Of a DNA stretch of 64,000 nucleotides, positions 34,301 through 45,432 are shown piece by piece. Within the stretch, counting starts at the first letter, position 1; each line of letters opens with the position of its first letter. The stretch comes from Gautieria morchelliformis (lineage: Eukaryota > Basidiomycota > Agaricomycetes > Gomphales > Gomphaceae). The notes under the pieces are model-generated. The model worked only from the letters and a program-made list of their open reading frames with translations, searched no databases and had not been told where the DNA came from. The DNA is taken from contig WHVA01000073.1 in the NCBI GenBank assembly GCA_015179125.1, positions 186,001-250,000 of the forward strand, written 5' to 3'. A program made the position numbers and the translations under genes.

Positions 34301-37300
34301 TCAGGACATCTATCAGAAGTTTGGGGCTCGAGGGTCTGCTCTCACGGTGGTTCCATTCAATCAAGGGTCGAAGCAGGATGTTGAGGCATTGGTGGATTAT
34401 ATCTATGCTAAGCTCAGTCTGGACTTGGACTACATATTACCTTTTGCTGCTGTTCCCGAAAACGGTCGTGAAATCGATGGCCTTGACGACAAATCCGAAT
34501 TGGCTCATCGTATCATGTTGGTGAACCTTCTTCGTCTTCTTGGTGCCGTCAAGACAAAGAAGGCCAGTCGTCGGTTCGTTACTCGCCCCACCCAAGTTAT
34601 TCTTCCGTTGTCGCCAAACCATGGAATGTTTGGATCTGATGGTTTGTATTCGGAATCCAAGATTTCACTTGAAACACTCTTTAACAGGTGGAACTCGGAA
34701 AGTTGGGGTGAATATCTCTGCCTGGCGGGCGCGGTCATTGGGTACGCCCTGAAAACACCCATGTAGTTCCTCACTGACACGGAGTAACTTTCACACCCAC
34801 AGTTGGACCCGAGGGACTGGTGTAATGGCGGCGACGAATATCGTGGCTCAACAAGTCGAGACTCATGGAGTGCGGACATTCTCCGCCAAGGAGATGGCGT
34901 TTAACATCCTCGGCCTTATGCATCCCCTAGTCTTCAGTATCACCCAGGTCGAGCCCATTTGGGCTGATTTAAATGGTGGCATGGACCGCCTCACAGATCT
35001 CGCCGACATTACCACACGTATTCGATCCGCGTTAAATCAGCAGAGTGAGCTCCGTCGCGCCATCACAAACGATAACTCCGCAGATTTCAAGATCGCCCAT
35101 GGTGTCGAGGCTGAGCGCGTGCTCCAAAGTGTTCCTGTCACTCCGCGCGCGAACTTCAAGTTTGAATTCCCGAAATTAGCATCTGAGAGTTCTCTGGAGC
35201 AGCTGTCAAAACTGCGTGGTCTCATCGACCTCGAGCAAGTCATCGTTATCACAGGTTTTGCCGAGGTCGGACCTTGGGGCAGTTCGCGCACTCGTTGGGA
35301 GATGGAGGCCATTGGGGAGTTTACTATCGAAGGTTGCATTGAAATGGCTTGGATCATGGGGTATATTAGACATTTCGACGGTCGCCTGAAGGACGGCACC
35401 CTTTATGTTGGATGGGTGGATGTCAAGACCAGTGAACCAGTAGATGATAAGGACATCAAAGGCAAATATGAAAAAAGTATTCTCGCACATGCCGGTGTTC
35501 GCTTGATCGGTACGTGACTTCTAGTCCTCGCATCCTTTCGTCATCTTGACTCTCTACGCAGAGCCGGAGCTGAACAATGGCTATGATCCCAAGAAGAAGG
35601 TCTATTTCCAGGAGATCGAACTTATTCACGATCTGGAACCCATCGAGGTTTCCGAGAACGAGGCTCAAAAGTTCAAGCACCAACATGGCGACAAATGCGA
35701 CGTCTGGTCCAAAGATGGGGAGCAATGCTTTGTTAAGTTCAAGAAGGGTGCTTTCGTCAAGGTGCCGAAGGCGTTCCATTTTAGCACTCTTGTCGCCGGG
35801 CAGATTCCGACTGGCTGGCACGCGGGTCGTTATGGCATCCCTGAGGACATCATCGCACAGACAGACAGAACGGCACTTTGGGCACTTGTCTGCGCTGCGG
35901 AGGCACTGATTATGTCCGGGGTCGCTGACCCGTACGAGCTGTACAAATACGTCCATCCCTCTGAAGTTGGGTCCAGTATTGGAAGTGGTATGGGAGGAAT
36001 GACTAGCATCGCCGCCATGTTCAAAGATCGTAGGGAGGAGCTTGAAGTACAGAAGGATATACTACAGGAGACGTCTGTGATCCTTTGCTCGCCCTCGATC
36101 GACGCATGCTGACGCTCATGGGACAGGTTTATCAATACTGTAGCGGGGTGGGTTAATATGCTTCTGCTTTCATCTGCAGGTCCTATCAAGATTCCCGTTG
36201 GTGCTTGGTACGTCATTGTATATGCGGCTCGATTCAGCATATTCATTGCAATATATTCAGTGCGACGGCTCTGCAATCCCTTGACATCGCATGCGATACC
36301 ATACTCAGCGGTAAAGCCAAAGTCATGCTTGCCGGAGGCTTCGATGATTTTGTCGAAGAGGGATCATATGAATTTGCGAACATGAAGGCCACGAGCAACT
36401 CCATAACCGAATTTGCCGCGGGACGTGAACCAACCGAATTCTCAAGACCTACGACGAGCACTCGAGCTGGCGTGAGTTTTATAGGCATTTCTCCCTATTG
36501 CTGTTCTAATCACATCCTATTACCAGTTTATGGAGAGCCAGGGTTGTGGTGTGCAAGTTGTCATGAGTGCTAAGCTGGCGCTTGAGATGGGTGCTCCTAT
36601 CAGGGGGATTGTCGCCTTCACGTCGACGTCTACGTAAGTCATGTTTATTGTAAGACATACGAAACTCATCGGTCCTTTGATTACAGTGACAAGGCAGGCC
36701 GCTCTGTACCGGCACCGGGTCGCGGAGTAGTCTCAATTGCACGTGAAGCCGGCGAAACACACCCTCCGCCTATGCTTGATATTGGATATCGTTCAAGACA
36801 GCTCGCCTTCCGCAGGAAGCAGATTTCTCAATGGATCTCCAACGAGCACGAGATGCTGCGTGAGGAAATCACCTCCCGCCAGAGTGAGGGACAGAAGATC
36901 GAACCAGATTATGTTGCGTCGCGTGAAGCCGACATCGAACAAGAGGCTGTTCGTCAAGAAAAAGCCGCTCAAGCCACCTATGGCATGTTACGAGGGAGCG
37001 ATTCTCGTGTTTCCCCTCTCCGTCGTGCCCTCGCTGTGTGGGGGTTAAATGCTGACGATCTTGGTTCGTGCTATGCTTACTCTGCAGACTGCGTGCTGAC
37101 TACTGCATCAAGGTGTTGTCTCGATCCACGGTACGAGTACGATGGCGAATGTACGAGCGCTTCCTCTTTTCGCTGCTCTATTCTGATTGTCAAATGCAGG
37201 AGGCGAATGAGACGCATGCCTACAATGATATTTTGACGTCGATCTCCCGGACGCCCGGAAATGCTATCCCTGTGATGGCCCAGAAGAGCCTGACTGGGCA

Positions 37301-38344
37301 TTCAAAGGGTGGTTCCGCTGCGTGGCAGATGATCGGCCTATGCCAGACCGTAATCTCTGGGATTATTCCAGGAAACCGCAATGCCGATAATGTTGACAAA
37401 GGGCTTCGCGAGTGGGAACACCTCCTGTTCCCTTCGAAGTCAGTTCACACAGACGGGATTACTGCTGGTTTAATGGTGTGGCCGATCGTCAGATTCTATA
37501 TTCTTCACTGACGGGCACTTCAGACATCATTCGGCTTTGGGCAAGTCGGGGGATCTGCGCTGATCGTTCACCCACGCAACCTCTTTGCTGCGCTGGAGCC
37601 CGACCAATACGCGAGGTACGGGCAGTTGAATCGATCGCGGGCGTTGTTGTCGTACAAGTCGATGACTGAAATGATGACGAGCAACTCGCTTGTCAAAGTC
37701 AAAGAGGCTCCCCCCTACACGCCTGACCTTGAAACGCCGGTGCTACTGAACCCACTGGCAAGAACACAGTTGGACAAACTGGGGAGCTACTCGTTCCCGA
37801 AGAAGCTTCCTTCGGTGCGGGTGTTGGATGAAGGCAACGTCAAGGTGGTCTCGACACTGTTGGATTCGCAGCGAGGCACGGCTGGGATTGGGGTCGATCA
37901 AGGTATGTGTGCACGATTTGTGTACGCGTCCACGTTACTGAACACTGGCAGAACTGATATCTGCGGTTCCTTCTTCTAATGCGACGTTCGTCCAGCGGAA
38001 CTTCACCGACGCTGAGGTAAACTATTGTCGCGCACAGCCGGTCCCAGCGGCATCATTCGCCGCTCGCTGGGCGGGAAAGGAGGCGGTTTTCAAAGCCCTG
38101 GGCGTTCCGTCTAAGGGGGCTGGTGCAGCCATGAGAGATATCGAGATACTTCCTGACGACGCCGGCGTCCCGCACGTCATTTTGCACGGCGATGCCAAAG
38201 AAGCGGCTCAAGGCAAGAACATCACTGCGGTGCATGTTTCTCTATCGCATTCTGAGGTATGTTGATCTCGATTATTTTGAGCGGCTCAATACTGATGTGG
38301 GTGTAAAGACCGTCGCTATTGCTTTTGCTACTGCCCAAACCTAG
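25369..38344 (+). CDS. FAS: Single-chain fungal type I fatty acid synthase (beta-alpha fusion)
   Basis: One gene of ~13 kb with many ~50-nt introns encodes ~4,000 residues, starting [15 protein letters not shown] (ATG 25369). Domain order: acetyltransferase with FGGQGANE and GHSQG (Ser codon 26347-26349); enoyl reductase from [19 protein letters not shown] with [11 protein letters not shown]; dehydratase with [12 protein letters not shown]; malonyl/palmitoyl transferase with [12 protein letters not shown] and GHSLGEYSA (Ser 31257-31259). The alpha part then continues in the same open frame at about 32139-32190 ([19 protein letters not shown]). After an Ala/Pro linker comes ACP with the phosphopantetheine Ser at 32691-32693 ([10 protein letters not shown]), ketoreductase (TGVGKGSIG; Tyr 34647-34649, Lys 34659-34661), ketosynthase (Cys codon split at 36206/36261, [18 protein letters not shown]), and the phosphopantetheinyl transferase ([17 protein letters not shown]). 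The last exon gives [10 protein letters not shown] and TAG 38342-38344. It makes long-chain acyl-CoA in the cytosol. All catalytic residues I checked are present. Confidence 0.93.
36208..36260 (+). other. Intron splitting the ketosynthase active-site cysteine codon
   Basis: This 53-nt GT-AG intron in FAS lies inside the catalytic Cys codon (TG|T) of PVGACATALQS. The exon ends at 36207 and the next starts at 36261. Confidence 0.8.
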
Positions 38345-38534
38345 ATCTGCATATTTTCTTTACATCGCATGTACGGTCACCGCGTTGAGGCGGCAGGTAT
38401 TCATAGTCCGAATAGACACCAATCGCCGGGTTTAGAGAGTAAGGAAACGCCCGATTGTTAATAGGCTTTCATTCTGGAGATGTTCGATATCCAAGTAGAG
38501 CTTACCATCAGAGGGGCAAACATAAGGTCTATCT
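38345..38534. other. Short gap between FAS and the DNA transposon
   Basis: About 190 bp of FAS 3' sequence. No gene seen. It ends at the AGT that forms the left target-site copy. Confidence 0.4.
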
Positions 38535-38537
38535 AGT

Positions 38538-38569
38538 GGGTGACTTTCCGTAGACCTAAATTTCTAAAT
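38538..38569 (+). repeat. Left terminal inverted repeat of Harbinger element
   Basis: It begins GGGTGACTTTCCGTAGACCT and pairs with 50277-50308 in inverted orientation, with three mismatches in 32. The likeness weakens but continues to about 38582. Confidence 0.82.
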
Positions 38570-38683
38570 ATACAGTTCTAAACTGTCACTGAGGTGACAG
38601 CTGGATAGCCGCCGTAGATTTAGAACTGGTTTGCGAACCGTAAGACCAAAGCCCCAGAAATAGAACAAGACTTAAATTGGTAT

Positions 38684-38711
38684 CGGCTGCTTCTCAGCCG
38701 AGAAGCAGCCG
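38684..38711. repeat. Perfect 12-bp-arm hairpin near the transposase start
   Basis: CGGCTGCTTCTC and GAGAAGCAGCCG are separated by AGCC, about 35 bp upstream of the transposase ATG. Subterminal hairpins are common in DNA transposons; a role in transposase binding is only a possibility. Confidence 0.6.
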
Positions 38712-38747
38712 AGTTTCTGGGTTGCCCTTTGCCCGGCGTTGCTCGCG

Positions 38748-40130
38748 ATGGCCTGCGTCTCCTCAGGCGACCTCCTGGCTGAACTGGAAGAGGAAGAGGC
38801 ACTGCGCAACAGTCTCATCTGTACGATTGTATTTATGGAACTCTTGAAGTTGTATTGAAATTTTATGACTATAGTGCTTGCACTCGCTGGGGAACTAGAC
38901 TTGCGACAAGAGCGTGCTGATCGTCGCAAGCCAGTGCGTGGGACGCTTACTCGTCCTGATCTCCCTCTGCCAAACAGCGACACCCCATGGATGCACTTGC
39001 TAGCTGCTACAAATGACCGGGCTTTTATTACAACAATGGGCTTCGATGTAGAAACCTTCTATCTAATTCTCCATTCAGGTTTTCAAGCAGCATGGGAGAC
39101 CACGGCCATTGAATGTACAGATGTGGATGTACATGGTGTGCCTCGTCTTGGCAGACGTTCCCTCAATGCTGCCGGTGGCCTGGGTCTTTGTCTACATTAT
39201 ATCCATTCATGCATGACAACCACAAGTTTGCAACAAATATTTGGCCTTATTCCTGCAACCGTTGACCGCTATATCAACTTCGGTCTTAACCTGTTAGAGA
39301 CGACCCTGGCTAACATGCCACTAGCGCGCGTATCATGGCCTAATGAAGCGAAAATGAAGGTGTACGAAGGAATGATAACAGAGCGTCATGCGCTGCTCCA
39401 GGGCGCGTTTGGGAGTATAGATGGGTTGAATTTGACAGTGGAGGTGCCTGAAGACCCAGGGCTTGAAAACGCAACATACAACTCATGGACACATGGCCAC
39501 TATTCAAGTCAGGTCTTCGTGTTTGGCCCTGATGGTATAGGCCGCACTGCCTGCGCATTTTGCTTCAGCTGACTCACTTGTTGACTAGGGACAATTTTAG
39601 AGGCAGTTTTAAATGCACTGGGAAGTTGGCATGATTCTCGGATAGCACGACCGGTGTATGAGAAGCTCCTCCACAACACACCGGTTGGATATTATCTTGT
39701 CGCTGATACAGCATTTCCTTGGGGTACCCGTCAGGTAAATAATAAAATCAAAGCACCTTTGAAGTCTGGCGACAAGCTACCCCGCTCTCTATTGGCACGA
39801 ACAGAAGGGCTTGCATTAGACCGTCAGCTGTTGTCATATCGACAGTCTGCTGAATGGGGAATGCCAGCCATTCAAGGTGGATTTGGTCGCCTCCGTGTCC
39901 CTCTCAATGTAGACCCTAACAAGAGGCTACGACTCCTTCGTGTCATCACACGTGCTTTCAATTTGCGGGTACGATGTGTTGGAATCAGCCAAATACGTGC
40001 CGTGTATTGTGACATCTGGCGCGAGGCAGATGGAGACCACGTATGGTCAAATTTTACTTCGATGATGTTTGGTGACTTGCGAAAGAATGACCGGGTAGCA
40101 CGTTTTCACACAAAGGCAGTTGAGGGATAG
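38748..40130 (+). CDS. Harbinger-type DDE transposase
   Basis: Three exons, 38748-38820, 38875-39534 and 39589-40130, join in frame to 424 residues; both introns are 54 nt with good GT-AG borders. The start MACVSSGDLLAELEEEE is acidic and helical. A central part (TSLQQIFGLIPATVDRYI) resembles the helix-turn-helix that precedes the nuclease in this family. The DDE_Tnp_4-type nuclease follows: first Asp in GAFGSIDGLN, second Asp in YYLVADTAFPWG, and a Glu in SAEWGMPAIQGGFGRLRVPL. No stop or shift is found, so the protein may still be functional. It would cut and insert DNA at the terminal repeats, often with a Myb-like partner, which I did not find intact here. Confidence 0.85.
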
Positions 40131-40149
40131 TTATGATTACTATCAGCTT

Positions 40150-40305
40150 TGTTTAGCTAGTGAATATCACTTTGGTTCAAGAAGCGACTTAAGGTCGGTA
40201 CTACAAGAAATGGGTCGGAGAGGGGGTGTAGCTAGTAAATATTACTTAGTTCAAGAAGCGACTTAAGGTCGGTACTACAAGAAATGGGTCGGAGAGAGAG
40301 AATCA
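40150..40305. repeat. Two-copy tandem repeat, 74-bp period
   Basis: The phrase TCAAGAAGCGACTTAAGGTC begins at 40177 and again at 40251, and the likeness covers the whole unit (TAGCTAGTRAATATYACTT... to GGTCGGAGAG). It lies between the transposase stop and the inserted LTR element, inside the Harbinger. Confidence 0.75.
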
Positions 40306-40338
40306 GTCAGAAATTCGGTCAATTAGTTGCATGCAATG

Positions 40339-40552
40339 TGTAAATAACCCGTGTATCTACATGTACATTAGTTATTACATAATCCCAGTGGGCCCCTTAG
40401 GGACCCACTGTATAGTTTATGCGTGGGAACCGGCTAGCGGTCCCCATCGCATCTTACTCTTACCTGTCACTATGTAGCATTCAGAATACCACTCATTGGT
40501 CAAGTTCTGCAGTGCCCTTGTGATACAAGGTCCTAAGATCGACATCTTTACA
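40339..40552 (+). repeat. 5' LTR
   Basis: Begins TGTAAATAACCC and ends ATCTTTACA (TG...CA). It differs from the 3' LTR at three of 214 positions. Confidence 0.92.
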
Positions 40553-40690
40553 CCTTTTTGAACTATCCTGTGGTTGATCGCCACGTGACCAACCGATAGT
40601 GGATTCGAAGCAATCTTGAAAAAGATCGCTGCGTCGACGACTAAACATCGTTGAGACCCTCCAGTAGACCCTCTACTGTCGGCTGCGAGC

Positions 40691-42979
40691 ATGATGATTC
40701 CACGCAGTCGAAGACGGACACGAGTGACGAGCTCGAGATCCACACCCCAGGCGCAGCCCAGTGACACGACGGCTGACGCTATCCTGGACCAAGGGACCAG
40801 GACGATAGAAGACGGAGAGATCGTAGATCTCACCGCCCTCGTCCCCTCAGTAGGGAACGAGGAAAACCCCGACCACGTCTCGTCGAGCGTGGCCAAAGAA
40901 GAGACGACGCCGAGCGACGAGCCGGCACCGCCCCCCCACCTCCCTCTGCCTGAGGACAAAGGAAAGGGCAGTAGAGCAACAACGTCGAGACGGGCACAAA
41001 GCCATGACTCAAACCGACGCTCTCGAAGTAGAGCGACGACGATTGTCCCTGAAGGAGGACGACGGCAAGAGAGACAAGCCCCAGACAATAGTCAGGACTC
41101 GGAATACTCAAGCTCTAGTCGTAAGAGCTCGAGGGCTCACGCCATCGACCACGAGACGGCAGAGGCCCTGAACAAACAGGTGCAGGCTGCGCTGCACCGA
41201 AGCACGCTGACGCGCCACAAGCACGATCAGCTGGCATCGCAGCTCGACAACGCCACCGCCGCCCTAATGGCAATCGGCAAGGAACTCCACTAGGCGGAGG
41301 AGATCAGGCTGCAAGACGCAGCCACGCTGGAGGACGTCCAGAAAGCACTCCGCCCACGTGGGGAACACGACACAACTCGTCCAAGCTCGCGACAGTCCGC
41401 AGCTAACGAACGCAGTCGCGATGCGCGCCGAAATGAGCGAGACAAGCAGCGAATGCCGCCGCCAGCCGTCCCGGTCGAACAGGACGTAAGGTTCGGGAAT
41501 GAACTTCAGGAGCAACCGGCTGCCCCAACGGACAGCCGTAAAACGATCCAACAGATCGTTAGGGATCAGGTCGCCTCAGAGCCTGACTCTGAAACGACGA
41601 CCGAGAGCTTAGAGCTCGAAGTCGCACACTGGCAGCGTAAGGAAGCCGCAGCCGTGCGCCGCCACACACGGGCACTCGAGCTACTAGCCAAGAACACCAA
41701 AGAGACGGTGGCCCACAGCCACACCGCTCAGCTGCCCGACGAGCAGCTCACGCAAGCCGTACAGGACGCACGGCAAGCGCGCGCTGCCTACAACAGCAGG
41801 CTACGGATCCGCAACGCGGGACTGACCGGGGACACCAGGCACAAAACGCCCCCGGAACCGAGAGCACAAAATGCTCCCGATCCCGAGCCCGATCCGGGCC
41901 CGGGGCCCGTCAGGGCATATAACAGCTTACCCCGCGCGGCGTCACAACCGCGCGAGCAATCCATGGCCCCAACGGAAGGCCAGGGAATCCCTGACCAGGC
42001 CGACGTCGTACCAATGGAGCCGTACGACGGGATCACGCGGATGATCCGCATGGCGTTGGCAGACGCCGCGGACACAGACCCGGAGAAGTCTGTGCTAGCG
42101 AAGGCCGGCATAAAATTGGCCCACCCCGAGCCATATGCAGGGGGATCGGACCTCGAAGAGTTTGAAATCTTCATGGCAGCCATCCTACGATGGCTGAAAA
42201 TGAATTGCCTCCTAGGACCAACCAGCATCGACATGCAGGTCGGCTATGTGGGCACCCGCCTCACCGGCGAAGCCCAAGAATGGTTCCTTCGAAACGTTGA
42301 ACGCTTCGATCGCCAGGTCCGCATCTGGACGCTGGAATCAGTGATGCAAGGCCTTCAAAAGAGGTTCCTGCACACACTGACATACCATCACGCCTCGAAT
42401 AAGTTCGACGCGGTCATGCAAGGCATGAAAACCGTTCAGGAGATGCTGAACGAGCTCACGAAATATGCGGCACGTATGATACAGCCGCCAGACGAGTACA
42501 CGTTCCGGAGACGGTTCGTATCTGCGCTACGCGAAACGCTGCGCAACGAGGTCCTCAAAAAGGGCTATAATGCCGAGAGCAGCTCAATAGAGCAACTCTT
42601 CGAGATGGCCCGGATGATCGAGGAGGCATCCCGATATAACATGGGGATGCGCCGCGCAGAAAGCGCAGCAGCAACGGCTAGCACCGCCCGGCTCACAGGG
42701 AGCAAGCCGTTGACACAAACAGGCCTGACCAGGCCCAGCCTGTTCGCAAGAAGCGGAACAGGTCAACGGATACCGCCCTCACGCCCAGCACAAGCTGGAC
42801 GCCCGCCTGAAGCTAAACAGCCTCAAGCGTCAGGATCGTCCCGCGACCTGCCCCACCGACGAAAACGTCGGGCCGGCCCAATGACAGGCCCAGTGGCAGC
42901 CAAAACAACACCGCATGCTTTGAATGCAGCCAACCTGGCCACAAGAAGGCAGAATGCCCCCGGCTTAGGTCCGGTATAA
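40691..42979 (+). pseudogene. gag of the Ty3/Gypsy element, with internal TAG
   Basis: ATG 40691. The frame is open to 42979 except for TAG 41291-41293, between a helical segment ending AIGKELH and a charged continuation starting AEEIRLQDA, so the stop most likely replaced a sense codon. The N-terminal half is Arg/Ser/Glu-rich and coiled. The capsid part has the retrotransposon gag signature AHPEPYAGGSDLEEFEIFM, VGYVGTRLTGEAQEWF and YHHASNKFDAVMQGMKTVQ. The zinc knuckle CFECSQPGHKKAEC is at 42916-42957 but in the next frame, so a one-base loss lies upstream of it. Confidence 0.8.
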
Positions 42980-43789
42980 GGACAGCGGCCGTGAGGCACG
43001 ACGGTGAAGCCGAGGATCCGGAGACGGATCCCGATCAAAGCTCTCTTCAACAGATTGATGAAGAGGGGGAGGGTGATCCCCAACCCAACGACACTCCGGA
43101 TAACGGAGACACGCCCGCTGAAGAGTGGGACCCTGAGCCGTCCCAATACTATGAATGGGACGAAGAGGTGGAGGACACCGCCTACAGGTCCAGCGCGATC
43201 AGATTCGCGCTGGAAGACGAAACCGCCACGAAAGTCATGGCGGCATGCACATCGGTCACGCCAGATAAGGCGGCCGAGCCGGTGTATCACCACCGAAGCA
43301 AACACAGAACGCGGCCAACGCGTCCGCGTAGTGAGAACCGTACCCTATCGGGGTACTGGGAAATAAACGGCGTAAAAGCCCACTGCCTGCTAGATAGCGG
43401 CAGCGAAGGGGTACTGCTGTCCCCGAATTCACGCGAGCTACAGGGATGAAGACATTCTCCCGGAGCAACCAATCACGCTGCAGCTAGCCTGCATAGGCAG
43501 CCGTTCCACGATCAACTATGGAATGAACACGACCATCAAGTTTGGTCGTGGGACATACGACGAATATTTGACGTAGCAAATGTCGAATATTACGACCGAT
43601 CTTAGGGACACCGTTCCTAAGGAGATTCGCATAACCCTGGACTTCTCGAGCCCAGGGACGATTCGCAAGGGAAACGAAGTGATCCCCACGGGCAAGGTCT
43701 CATTCGACGACGACGAATTGAAGAACGAGGACAAAGGGCCACGGGTGAGCAGGATCACCCAAGCGCCGACGCCGAACCTGGCTCATTGA
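42916..43789 (+). pseudogene. Zinc knuckle and aspartic protease region, frameshifted
   Basis: From the CCHC knuckle the frame runs through an acidic linker to the retropepsin motif LLDSGSEG (Asp-Ser-Gly 43393-43401). The frame is lost just after, near 43425-43440. Further pieces of the protease fold (an ILGTPFL-like segment near 43595-43620, then FSSPGTIRKGNEVIPTG) lie in other frames with in-frame stops. This is the most damaged part of the element. Confidence 0.7.
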
Positions 43790-43865
43790 AGCCAGGAGGA
43801 CGAGTCGCGGCGACTCGTCCTCGAACTCACCCTACGGTCGTAGGGAGAGACGCTCTCACCTAACG

Positions 43866-45432
43866 GTGAAAGCGATGGGAAAGAGGAAAGCGGGCCCGTG
43901 CGCCGCGGGACCTAATAGACGCCAACAGCGCCTAATGGCTTCTAAGCCAACCACTACCATCATCCTCACGGATGATGACCTTCCTCGCCTCCGCGAGGAA
44001 TGGATGGAAAGAATCGCTGACCTAGTCAGTGGAATTCCATTAGAACTCCCGCCGCTGCGGGAGATCAACCATGAGATCAACCTCATCGATCCCAACAAGC
44101 ACATGCGGTATCGACTACCGAAATGCCCCGAACACTTCCGAGAGGAACTGTCGGCAAAATAGAACGATACACCACTGCAAAGTGGTGGATTCCGGCAGTA
44201 GCGCAGCAGGCAGTGCCCATGCTGTGTGTGCCGAAGAAGAACGGTACGTTGAGAACCGTCTTCGATCTGCGCCAGCAGAACGAAAACACGGTGAAGGACG
44301 TCACACCCTTCCCGGATCAGGATATCATACGCAGCGACATGGCTCGCTGCCAATATCGAACTAAACTCGATATGTCAGAAGCATACGAGCAGATCCGGAT
44401 CCATCCGGATCACGTAGCAAAGACAGCCTTTGCCACGATCCTGGCACCTTCAGGAGCCAGGTGATACAGATGGGGGACTGTAACGCCCCATCAACATTCC
44501 AACGGCTGATGACAGCCATTTTCCGCGACTGCATAGGTCGCTTCGTCCATGTATACATGGATGACATCTTCATATTCTCGCTCTCAATACAAGAGCATGA
44601 AGAGCACCTCTACATCGTCTTTGACAGACTGAGGAAGAACCACCTCTTTCTGAGCAAGAAAAAGGTGGACCTCTACTCCATCCGAATGGAGTGCCTCGGC
44701 CATATGATCGATGGCCGAGGGGTACATGCCGACGAGGATAAGATGCAACGCATCCGCGAGTGGCGCAGGCCACGGACGTTCAACGACGTCCAGCGTTTCC
44801 TCGGGCTCGTACAGTATCTGGCACACTACATGCCGGATGTTAGCGCATATACCACCCCGCTATCGGGCTGTGCACGTAATAACCGTCCATTCGAATGGAC
44901 GCCACTGCTCGACAAATGCTGGCAAAGCATTAAGGCGTTGGCCTGTAAGGCCCCGATCCTGCGTCCAGTAGACGCAAGGTGCCCAGAGCCGATCTGGGTG
45001 ATCACCGACGGATCAAAAGCCGGCGTCGGTGCGGTCTACGGCCAAGGTCCTGACTGGAAAACTTGTCGACCGGCCGGCTTCTTGTCAAAGAAGTTCAGCG
45101 TTGCTCAGCAACACTACCGGACTCACGAGCACGAGACTATCGCGGTGCTCGAGGCTCTCATGAAATGGGAGGACAAACTGCTGGGGCGAAGGTTCACCCT
45201 CGTCACAGACCACAAGGGACTCGAGTACTTCGAGACCCAAAAGAGCCTATCTGACCGACAGGTCAGATGGTGGGAGTTTCTCTCACGGTTCAATTTCAAC
45301 ACCGTTCATGTTGACGGTGTAGAGAACAAGGTAGCGGACTGCCTGTCGCGCTACTACGAGAGCGACACGAGTGATGACAATCACCCGGACCACGTCTTCG
45401 TGAACGCGGATGCGTCTAGATCCGGACGGTGA
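43866..45432 (+). pseudogene. Reverse transcriptase and RNase H, two frameshifts
   Basis: The RT starts with a ILTDDDLPRLREEW region and LPKCPEHFREELS, shifts at the AAAA run 44156-44159, continues AVPMLCVPKKNGTLRTVFDL and LDMSEAYEQIRIHPDHVAKT, and shifts again near 44443. The third piece holds VIQMGDCNAPSTFQ and the catalytic YMDD (44554-44565). The RNase H part has ITDGSKAGVGAVYGQ, THEHETIAVLEAL and TDHKGLEYFET, ending ENKVADCLSRYY. Both shifts are well explained by loss of one base in a homopolymer. Confidence 0.85.

Noticed and set aside
38672-38983. Minus-strand frame rich in Ser/Arg at the Harbinger 5' end
   Set aside because: It is antisense to the first two transposase exons, which join in frame with good splice sites.
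40553-40600. tRNA primer-binding site after the 5' LTR
   Set aside because: The sequence after the LTR (CCTTTTTGAACTATCC) does not begin with the usual TGG and matches no tRNA end I know; self-priming is possible but the complement in the LTR is imperfect.
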